Below the pieces are notes generated by a model. That model had not been told where the DNA came from. It worked only from the letters and a program-made list of their open reading frames with translations, and did not search any database. Shown piece after piece: positions 8,506 to 13,636 of a stretch of 15,315 nt of DNA (position 1 is its first letter; each line of letters begins with the position of its first letter). The stretch lies in NCBI GenBank assembly GCA_020859745.1, contig JAJBVQ010000227.1, forward strand, positions 1 through 15,315, in the 5' to 3' direction. The position numbers were made by a program, and so were the translations under genes. Source of the stretch: Rikenellaceae bacterium. GTDB lineage: Bacteria; Bacteroidota; Bacteroidia; Bacteroidales; Rikenellaceae.

Positions 8506-9312
8506 TTATTCGTAGTAGGTGATGCGCCGCTCGGTAATGGCGGCGGTTTTGAGCGTTTCGTTGTAAGCCACGCACCGGATCCAGTTGCCCTGCGCGTCGT
8601 ATTCGTAGGTATAAATGGTGCGGGTCTCTTTCGGTTGTTGCGTTTCGTCCTGTGTCGTGGAGCTGGCCTTCAGGCCGTTGCCCTGGTAGGTATAACGGAT
8701 AACCTTATGCCGGTTGTTGTCTTTGGTGTACGAATAGATGTCTTGGCCGATCATTTTCCCGGCCCGGTTGTATTCGTCCACTTCGCGCATGTACAGCACG
8801 CCGTGCCCGTCGAAGTAGCGCGTTTCTTTGGGGTAGCCTTTCCGGTTCAGCTCGTAATCGATCTTACCGTCGACTGTCCCGTCGGGGAGTGCGATTCCGG
8901 TGTTGATCAGCCGGTTGTCTTTGTCGTACCGGTAGGTCATCCGTGAAGTTACCGTCGTATCTTGCATCCAGATCGAGGCGGCTTTGCGCGGGCTGCCGGC
9001 GGTGTACTCATAGGTAATGGTGACCAGAGGCCATTCGGAGCCTCGGTTGTGCACTTCTTCGGTCAGGCCGCCGCCAATGTTGTAGGTATATGAGGTCTGC
9101 GGCACGTCCGTGACGGTGGTGTCCCGGAACCACTCCCCGGCATTGGAGACCGCCGGGTACGTGGCGGAAAACAGGGTTTTGGGCTGTCCGTGGAAGATCT
9201 CCTGCCGCATGGCGTCGGTTCGCGAACCAGCGTCGGGCGTCCGGTCGCAGGATACAAGGAATGCGGTGCCGAGGCAGGCTGCCGCGAGGAGGGTATGTCG
9301 GCTATTTACCAT
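8506..9312 (-). CDS. Putative lipoprotein with YD/RHS-like sequence (paralogue 2)
   Basis: 268 aa. The signal sequence ends in lipobox LVSC, with Cys22 as the probable lipidated residue, followed by Asp at +2. The mature part is a run of short beta-strand-like units with spaced tyrosines and G-N/D turns (for example TYEYDAQGNWIRCVAY near the C-terminus), resembling YD/RHS repeats but not forming a large RHS shell. The last 35 or so residues match the upstream neighbour closely (Y-x-YEYD--G-W---, then ERRIxYYE), which shows that the two arose by duplication. The function is unknown; binding or envelope structure is a guess. It lies 4 nt after its paralogue and 24 nt before the beta-galactosidase gene, so probably the same transcript. 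Confidence 0.82.
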   Translation of the reverse strand: MVNSRHTLLAAACLGTAFLVSCDRTPDAGSRTDAMRQEIFHGQPKTLFSATYPAVSNAGEWFRDTTVTDVPQTSYTYNIGGGLTEEVHNRGSEWPLVTITYEYTAGSPRKAASIWMQDTTVTSRMTYRYDKDNRLINTGIALPDGTVDGKIDYELNRKGYPKETRYFDGHGVLYMREVDEYNRAGKMIGQDIYSYTKDNNRHKVIRYTYQGNGLKASSTTQDETQQPKETRTIYTYEYDAQGNWIRCVAYNETLKTAAITERRITYYE

Positions 9313-9316
9313 GGTG

Positions 9317-10165
9317 TTATTCGTAATATTCTATCCGGCGTTCGTGTATCTGGGCCTGATCGGGCGTGTTTTCTTCCCAGGCAATCCGCTTTAGCCATGT
9401 GCCGTGGACATCGTATTCGTAGCTGTAATGGGCTCGCTCGTTTCGCTGCGGGACGGAGCCGCCGCGCGTCCGGACCAGCATGGTCTGGCGGAGCAAATTG
9501 TTTTCGTAGCTATTCCTGTAGATGCTCGTCAGACGTTTGCGATTGCCCATTGCGTTTACGCTGTTTTTCATCCACCGGATGTTGCCGTGTGCGTCGCACC
9601 GTTGCTTCCGTGCGGAGAGGGGGCGGTTCCGGGAATCGAATGTCTTGTCGAGGCGTATGCAGCCGCGCCGGTCCAACCGGTAGCGGTTCGTATAGTAAAG
9701 TGAGTCGCCTTGCAGTAACCGGCTGCATTTCAACCTCCCCTGCCGATCGTAGTCGAATTCCAGCCGGAAGGTGGAGAGGGGTTTACCCGGGGAGTCGTTG
9801 TCGTAGGTCGTGGTAAGGATGTAATCTTTCCTGCCGTTTTCCGGCAGGTAGACGTGGCGTGTGCAACTGATGTTGCGAACCAGTCCGTTGCCGGTCATGT
9901 AGGTGCTGTCCGTCACGGGACAGCCTTCCCGGTTCCATTGGGTAATAGTGACTGTGCGTATGGCGAATATACCGGTGTCGGCCCTCCATTGTCCCCCTTC
10001 GGGATGGGCCGTATAAACGGTCGTTTCGATCCGGCGCGGTTGCCCGTACCGGATGTTTTGCAGCTCGGCTTCGCTCGGCGCGGGCCGCCGCGCCGGGCGG
10101 GCGGAACTGATGCCGGGGGTCGAAATCAATGTTGCGGCGATAACGAATATGCGGATATACCTCAT
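9317..10165 (-). CDS. Secreted YD/RHS-like protein (paralogue 1)
   Basis: 282 aa, paralogous to the next gene downstream. The N-terminus (MRYIRIFVIAATLISTPGISSA) is a Sec signal peptide without a lipobox Cys, so this copy should be periplasmic or secreted rather than lipidated. The body has the same tyrosine-rich strand/turn pattern (LEFDYDRQGRLKCSRL, YSYEYDVHGTWLKRIAW) and ends ERRIEYYE, almost identical to the neighbour's end. Basic residues are abundant (many Arg), unlike the paralogue. It begins 15 nt after the der stop with no promoter seen in between, so it probably depends on der transcription. No known enzyme motif; function unknown. Confidence 0.82.
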   Translation of the reverse strand: MRYIRIFVIAATLISTPGISSARPARRPAPSEAELQNIRYGQPRRIETTVYTAHPEGGQWRADTGIFAIRTVTITQWNREGCPVTDSTYMTGNGLVRNISCTRHVYLPENGRKDYILTTTYDNDSPGKPLSTFRLEFDYDRQGRLKCSRLLQGDSLYYTNRYRLDRRGCIRLDKTFDSRNRPLSARKQRCDAHGNIRWMKNSVNAMGNRKRLTSIYRNSYENNLLRQTMLVRTRGGSVPQRNERAHYSYEYDVHGTWLKRIAWEENTPDQAQIHERRIEYYE

Positions 10166-10180
10166 GCCTGAAAACAGGGG

Positions 10181-11497
10181 TTATTTCTGTCGGAAATAGA
10201 TCTGCATCGGCACGCCGCTGAAATCCCACTCCTCGCGGATGCGGTTCTCCAGGAACCGGCGGTAGTGATCCTTGACGTATTGCGGCAGGTTGACGAAAAA
10301 GGCGAACTGCGGCGTGGGAGTGGGCAGCATCATCGCATACTTGATGCGGATGTATTTCCCCTTGATCGCCGGCGGCGGCGTCTGTTCGATAATGGGCAGG
10401 ATAAAGTCGTTCAGCTCCGAAGTGGGGATGCGCCGCTTGCGGTTGTCGCAGACGTGGAGCGCCATTTTCAGTGCGTCGAAAATACGCTGCTTCTCTGTCA
10501 CCGACGTGAAGACGATCGGCACGTCGTTGAACGGGGCCAGCTTGCCCCTGATCTGTGCGGCGTACTCCTTCATCGTGTTGCTCTGCTTGTCCGGTATGGT
10601 GTCCCACTTGTTGACCACGATCACGCACCCTTTGCGGTTCTTGACGATCAGGTGGAAGATGTTCATGTCCTGCGCATCCACCCCCTGCGCCGCGTCGAGC
10701 ATCAGGATGGCGGTGTCGCACTCCTCGATGGCCCGGATGGTGCGCATCACGGAGTAGAACTCCAGGTCGTCGGTCACTTTCTGCTTCTTGCGCAGCCCGG
10801 CGGTGTCCACCAGGTTGAACTCCATGCCGAACTTATTGTAATAGGTGTGGATCGCGTCGCGCGTGGTGCCCGCGATCGGGGTCACGATGTTGCGCTCTTC
10901 GCCGAGGAGGGCGTTGGTCAGCGACGATTTGCCGACGTTCGGCCGCCCGACGATGGTGATCTTCGGGATCTTTTCTTCTTCCTCTTTCTCCTCGGGCGTC
11001 TCCGGCGGCAGGCTCGCCACCACGGCGTCGAGCAGCTCGCCGGTGCCGGAGCCGGTCATCGAGCTTATGGTAATGGGATCGCCCAGCCCCAGCGAGTAGA
11101 ATTCGTAGGAGTCGGTTTGCCGCATCGAGTTGTCCACTTTGTTGACCGCCAGGTGCACCGGTTTGGACTGTTTGCGCAACAGCTCGGCCATGGTCAGGTC
11201 GAGGTCGGTGATGCCCGTTTCCACGTCCACCATGAAGATCAGTTCGTCGGCCTCCTCGATGGCCAGCTGTACCTGGCGGCAGATCGCCTGCTCGAAAATA
11301 TCTTCGGAGTTCACGGTGAAACCGCCGGTGTCGATGACCGTGAATTCGCGGCCGTTCCAGTCGGTGGTGCCGTAGTGGCGGTCGCGGGTGGTACCTTCGG
11401 TGGCGTCCACGATAGCCTGCCGCATCCCGACCAGCCGGTTGAAAAGGGTGCTTTTGCCGACGTTCGGACGGCCCACTATCGCTACTATATTTCCCAT
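10181..11497 (-). CDS. der: Ribosome-assembly GTPase Der (EngA)
   Basis: 438 aa with two tandem Era-like GTPase domains and a C-terminal KH-like domain, the unique architecture of Der, which acts in 50S subunit maturation. G domain 1: G1 GRPNVGKST (9-17), G3 DTGG (56-59), G4 NKVD (119-122). An acidic linker follows (about 164-178). G domain 2: G1 GRPNVGKSS (184-192), G3 DTAG (231-234), G4 NKWD (296-299). The KH-like domain runs from about 355 to the end. The frame is open upstream to an ATG at 11590, but I choose the ATG 11495-11497: it gives the standard MGNIVAIVGRPNVGKS start, and the promoter at 11524-11553 lies inside the longer version. It is probably the first gene of a unit with the two secreted paralogues and the beta-galactosidase. 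Confidence 0.97.
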   Translation of the reverse strand: MGNIVAIVGRPNVGKSTLFNRLVGMRQAIVDATEGTTRDRHYGTTDWNGREFTVIDTGGFTVNSEDIFEQAICRQVQLAIEEADELIFMVDVETGITDLDLTMAELLRKQSKPVHLAVNKVDNSMRQTDSYEFYSLGLGDPITISSMTGSGTGELLDAVVASLPPETPEEKEEEEKIPKITIVGRPNVGKSSLTNALLGEERNIVTPIAGTTRDAIHTYYNKFGMEFNLVDTAGLRKKQKVTDDLEFYSVMRTIRAIEECDTAILMLDAAQGVDAQDMNIFHLIVKNRKGCVIVVNKWDTIPDKQSNTMKEYAAQIRGKLAPFNDVPIVFTSVTEKQRIFDALKMALHVCDNRKRRIPTSELNDFILPIIEQTPPPAIKGKYIRIKYAMMLPTPTPQFAFFVNLPQYVKDHYRRFLENRIREEWDFSGVPMQIYFRQK

Positions 11498-11523
11498 AAG
11501 TTTTGTTTTCTGTATATTAACTA

Positions 11524-11553
11524 CAAAGATAGTGAATTTCAGGCGCAATCCAA
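11524..11553 (-). promoter_or_regulatory. Promoter of der
   Basis: On the minus strand: TTG (11551-11553), 19 nt, then TATCTTTG (11524-11531), matching the Bacteroidota -33/-7 pattern. The first base of the -33 box is G rather than T (GTTG). The predicted start is about 20 nt upstream of the der ATG at 11497. The element extends to TATCTTTGTAGTT, the same string as in the candidate ettA promoter. Confidence 0.65.
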
Positions 11554-11777
11554 CCGGCGTTGCCGTCGGGAGCGAAGCGAATCGTTTCATTTTATCGGGT
11601 AGCGAGGAGGAAACCCCGCTGGGTAAACGTGTCTGGAAATTGCCGGCGCGCGTCCTGCTTTAAACCGCAGGCGCGGTTAGCGCAAAAAAGTTATCCTATC
11701 AGTAATTTTATAAGTAACTGTAAATAAGTGTCTTGAAAAATAATTAATAAAATATTTTAAAAAATTAATAAAATAAT

Positions 11778-11808
11778 TTTGTAATTCTGATTTCTTGCCT
11801 TACCTTTG
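11778..11808 (+). promoter_or_regulatory. Plus-strand promoter for the small RNA candidate
   Basis: TTTG (11778-11781), 19 nt, then TACCTTTG (11801-11808) is an exact fit to TTTG-N19-TAnnTTTG, set at the end of an AT-rich block that could act as an UP-like region. The start would lie near 11813-11816. It points away from every protein gene in the window. Confidence 0.65.
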
Positions 11809-11814
11809 TCACAT

Positions 11815-11942
11815 CGATTTAGGGAGGATGGCAGTTTGGTACACAAATTGCTTCTTTTCATAAAAGAGTTTGGGTTAGTAGCCGAGGGGGTGGTTCCCCG
11901 AAGCAAAAAAATGGGCAGGCCGTGACGGACTGCCCATTTTTT
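11815..11942 (+). ncRNA. Candidate small RNA, about 130 nt, intergenic
   Basis: The only plus-strand transcription unit in the window: promoter at 11778-11808 and a strong intrinsic terminator at 11906-11942, with no gene of meaningful length between. The interval can form an 8-bp hairpin with one G-U pair (11831-11838 with 11844-11851), a 6-bp hairpin (11853-11858 with 11862-11867), a GGGG/CCCC hairpin (11887-11890 with 11896-11899) and then the terminator. I could not match it to SRP RNA (no GGAA-loop/AGCA core), tmRNA, RNase P or a tRNA. The promoter-to-terminator layout resembles Bacteroidota families such as Bacteroidales-1 or 6S-Flavo, but I cannot assign it. The 5' end is approximate. 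Confidence 0.55.
11906..11942 (+). terminator. Intrinsic terminator of the small RNA, probably bidirectional
   Basis: A perfect 13-bp inverted repeat (AAAAAATGGGCAG at 11906-11918, CTGCCCATTTTTT at 11930-11942) with an 11-nt loop. The A-run on one side and the T-run on the other make it suitable for both directions, so it could also stop minus-strand readthrough from the HTH regulator operon. Confidence 0.88.
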
Positions 11943-12128
11943 GTTTGTGTTTGCGCGGCTGGCTTCTTTCTTTGTTGGGCCGTCCTAAGCCTACCGTGGG
12001 GAGAAGATTCGGCCCCGTGCTTTTTTTGTTTGCCGCGAAGTGGAATGACAGAACCATTGCCACAGTGCAGCCCGTCGCAACATTCCGCTGTCGCGCGCGA
12101 TCCGACAACTACCGGCAAACAACGATCC

Positions 12129-12427
12129 AGGCCTCGCGGGGCCTTTTTTATCTCCTATACCTACTAGTTTCCGCGGTAGCGGCCAGGACGCAGCCTCCCC
12201 CCGCGGAGGCCCGCAAAGCGTTCCTCCACAGGCTGCGCCCTTGCAATAATAATACGATCGACACCGCGCCAGCTGTCAGTCAGTCGCCGCCCGCTGCCGC
12301 GGGGCCTTTTTTATTGCTTTATTTGTCCTCGGCGCGCTCCCCCCGCGCCGTTTTAGGGTAATTACAGCCCCCGGCGGAGTCGCCGAAGCGACCGCCCGAG
12401 GCCACCGCTGGCGCGGGGACTTTTTAT
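12129..12427. repeat. Three copies of a terminator-like GC-rich module
   Basis: CGCGGGGCCTTTTTTAT occurs identically at 12135-12151 and 12298-12314, and as CGCGGGGACTTTTTAT at 12412-12427. The first copy has a short stem (AGGCC 12129-12133 with GGCCT 12140-12144) followed by T6, so it looks like a weak plus-strand terminator. A related CCGCTGCCGCGGG occurs at 12291-12303 and again near 12507-12519. There is no plus-strand gene for these to terminate. Confidence 0.5.
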
Positions 12428-12492
12428 GGGTGGCCGCAAGCCCGAAGCCACCCCCGGCGCTCGTTTTGCCTTCGCTGGCTCCTGACCTAAAA
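12352..12492. repeat. Dispersed intergenic repeat, copy 2
   Basis: It begins with the same 18-nt core as copy 1 (TTTAGGGTAATTACAGCC, 12352-12369) and ends with GGCTCCTGACCTAAAA (12477-12492). The interior is GC-rich and longer than in copy 1, and includes the third terminator-like module. An open frame runs through it on the minus strand but is low-complexity and judged spurious. Confidence 0.6.
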
Positions 12493-12633
12493 TAAAGACG
12501 GCCCGCCGCTGCCGCGGGAACGCAGCTACTCGCATCCGGTTGGCGCGGAAATTCAACACCCATTTGTGGTCTATCCGGTCGTTTTAATTCCATTTGTAGC
12601 CGTAGATCGGATATGGAACTACGCCAGGCAGTT

Positions 12634-12927
12634 TTAACGCATCGAGGTCGGGATATAGCTTTTCAGGGCTTCGAGGTAGTTCCGGAAGGCTTCGATCCCG
12701 GTGGGGGTGATGCTGCACATGGTCTGCGGCTTCTTGCCTTTGTAGCCTTTCATGACGGCGATGTATCCCGCCTGGGCCAGCTTGTCGATCTGCACGCTGA
12801 GGTTTCCGGCCGTGGCCCCCGTCTGCTCCTTGATAAAAGTGAAATCGGCGCTCTCTACTCCGGCCAGCAGCGAGACGACGGCCAGTCGCAGCTCGGAATG
12901 GAGAAGCGGGTCTAACGGTCTGAACAT
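12634..12927 (-). CDS. HTH_34-type winged-helix transcriptional regulator
   Basis: 97 aa, a single winged-helix DNA-binding domain (HTH_34 / ArsR-MarR-like group, PF13601 pattern). It begins LDPLLHSELRLAVVSLLAGVESADFTFIKEQTGATAGNLS and continues with a recognition helix and wing (about 41-75: NLSVQIDKLAQAGYI, then KGYKGKKPQTMCSITPTG) and a C-terminal helix. No effector or metal-binding domain is present. The start ATG at 12925-12927 lies 16 nt inside the 3' end of the membrane-protein gene, in another frame, so the pair is co-transcribed and probably translationally coupled. A likely role is control of its own operon, possibly through the inverted repeat at 13592-13613; that is inference. Confidence 0.9.
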   Translation of the reverse strand: MFRPLDPLLHSELRLAVVSLLAGVESADFTFIKEQTGATAGNLSVQIDKLAQAGYIAVMKGYKGKKPQTMCSITPTGIEAFRNYLEALKSYIPTSMR

Positions 12928-13508
12928 TTGCCTTTATAGTTTAGGATGTGACCCGGAATGATGATGGCGAAGACGATCATGGCCATGAACAGGTAAAGAT
13001 ACCAGTCGTCGAAAAGGAACATGGCGAAGCCGAGGATCAGGGCGACGATACCGCCTGCGGTGATCGGCGGGAAGCGGATGATCAGCCCGGTCAGGATCGC
13101 TCCGATGCCCATCAGTAGCGCCTCGGTGGGAACGACCATAAAGTTGGCGGCCGGGTGGATAAACCCGACCAGCGGGTAGAGTATGGCGACGCTCCCGACC
13201 GTCAGCCAGACGTAGCCCACGCAGCGGTCGATGAATGTCCTCACCTGGGGTGTGCGGCGGGATTCACGGCGAAAGACGATCAAAGCGGCCACGGCTACCG
13301 CGACGGGAATGCCCCACCAAAGGTAATAGATGGAATGGGCGGTCGTCAGGTGGCTGAGCAGGGTGACCAGCACGGCGAAAAAGAGGGTCGCATACCCTCC
13401 GGCCAGCAGCAGAGTGCCTCCGCCGCGTTTGAATTTGTCGTGGGTGGCGGTAATCATGCGTTGGATCAGTTCGATGCTCTCCTGTGAGTTCAAAGTCTTG
13501 TTTTCCAT
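12912..13508 (-). CDS. Multipass inner-membrane protein of unknown function
   Basis: 198 aa. After a soluble N-terminal segment with a helix-like SIELIQRMI block (about 1-30) come about six hydrophobic segments (roughly 33-53, 60-80, 97-117, 122-144, 148-166 and 168-188), then a short basic tail. No transport or catalytic motif is recognised. I start it at the ATG 13506-13508: the open frame extends further up, but that part overlaps the histidine kinase gene and the operon promoter. It overlaps the HTH regulator by 16 nt. Pairs of a small membrane protein and a PadR- or HTH_34-like regulator are common in this phylum, with the membrane protein often of unknown role. Confidence 0.85.
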   Translation of the reverse strand: MENKTLNSQESIELIQRMITATHDKFKRGGGTLLLAGGYATLFFAVLVTLLSHLTTAHSIYYLWWGIPVAVAVAALIVFRRESRRTPQVRTFIDRCVGYVWLTVGSVAILYPLVGFIHPAANFMVVPTEALLMGIGAILTGLIIRFPPITAGGIVALILGFAMFLFDDWYLYLFMAMIVFAIIIPGHILNYKGKCSDR

Positions 13509-13563
13509 GGGTTTATTGGTTTTTACGGGTGATAATACGGCCTTTGAAGCGCCTTGTATGATG

Positions 13564-13595
13564 CAAATGTAAACTACTTTATAAAATAAACCAAA
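13564..13595 (-). promoter_or_regulatory. Promoter of the membrane protein/HTH regulator operon
   Basis: On the minus strand: TTTG (13592-13595), 20 nt, then TACATTTG (13564-13571), a full match to the Bacteroidota pattern. The start should fall near 13556, giving a leader of about 50 nt before the ATG at 13508. Confidence 0.7.
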
Positions 13596-13613
13596 TAAAC
13601 ACGCATTTATTTG
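13592..13613. promoter_or_regulatory. Inverted repeat over the -33 element: operator or kinase-gene terminator
   Basis: CAAATAAA-CACGCA-TTTATTTG is a perfect 8-bp inverted repeat with a 6-nt spacer. One arm contains the -33 TTTG of the operon promoter, which is where a repressor such as the operon's own winged-helix protein would bind. It also lies 24 nt after the histidine kinase stop; as RNA it would be an AT-only stem followed by a T-rich stretch, so a weak terminator role is possible. Confidence 0.45.
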
Positions 13614-13636
13614 TTCAAGAAATAAGTTGCCAAAGA

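Larger units (their letters stand above)
11498..12633. other. 1.1-kb region without protein genes between the HTH regulator and der
   Basis: No believable CDS was found on either strand; the open frames here are short, low-complexity and without homology I can recognise. The region contains the der promoter (11524-11553), an AT-rich block (11690-11800), a plus-strand promoter and small-RNA candidate (11778-11942), about 330 nt of mixed sequence with no feature I can name (11943-12128, and 12152-12188), GC-rich repeat modules (12129-12427), dispersed repeat copy 2 (12352-12492), and a final stretch to 12633 in which I see nothing definite. Confidence 0.6.

Noticed and set aside
4966..8946. Two very long open frames on the plus strand (4966-6642 and 6646-8946) opposite the beta-galactosidase gene
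   Set aside because: They are antisense shadows of a GC-rich coding region. Their translations are His/Val/Arg-rich without domains, while the minus strand gives a complete GH2 enzyme with all catalytic motifs.
11498..11590. Upstream extension of der to an ATG at 11590
   Set aside because: The added 31 residues precede the canonical MGNIVAIVGRPNVGKS start and would span the TTG-N19-TATCTTTG promoter.
10265..11602. 445-codon plus-strand open frame opposite der
   Set aside because: Antisense shadow of der; repetitive V/H/D-rich translation with no recognisable domain.
11828..11863. 11-codon open frame MAVWYTNCFFS preceded by AGGGAGG inside the small RNA
   Set aside because: The purine run touches the ATG with no spacing, this phylum makes little use of Shine-Dalgarno pairing, and half of the frame is the arms of a hairpin. 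A leader peptide would need a downstream gene, and there is none. Kept only as a remote possibility.
11815..11905. tRNA, SRP RNA or tmRNA in the small RNA interval
   Set aside because: No cloverleaf with acceptor pairing, no SRP GGAA/AGCA core, and too short for tmRNA or RNase P.
11858..12118. Minus-strand open frames of 77-86 codons over the small RNA terminator
   Set aside because: They read through a perfect intrinsic terminator, have biased composition and no start context; spurious.
12276..12593. 105-codon minus-strand open frame in the repeat region
   Set aside because: It runs through the dispersed repeat and terminator-like modules, is Ala/Arg/Gly/Pro-rich, and has no homology I recognise; it is most likely a by-product of GC-rich repeats.
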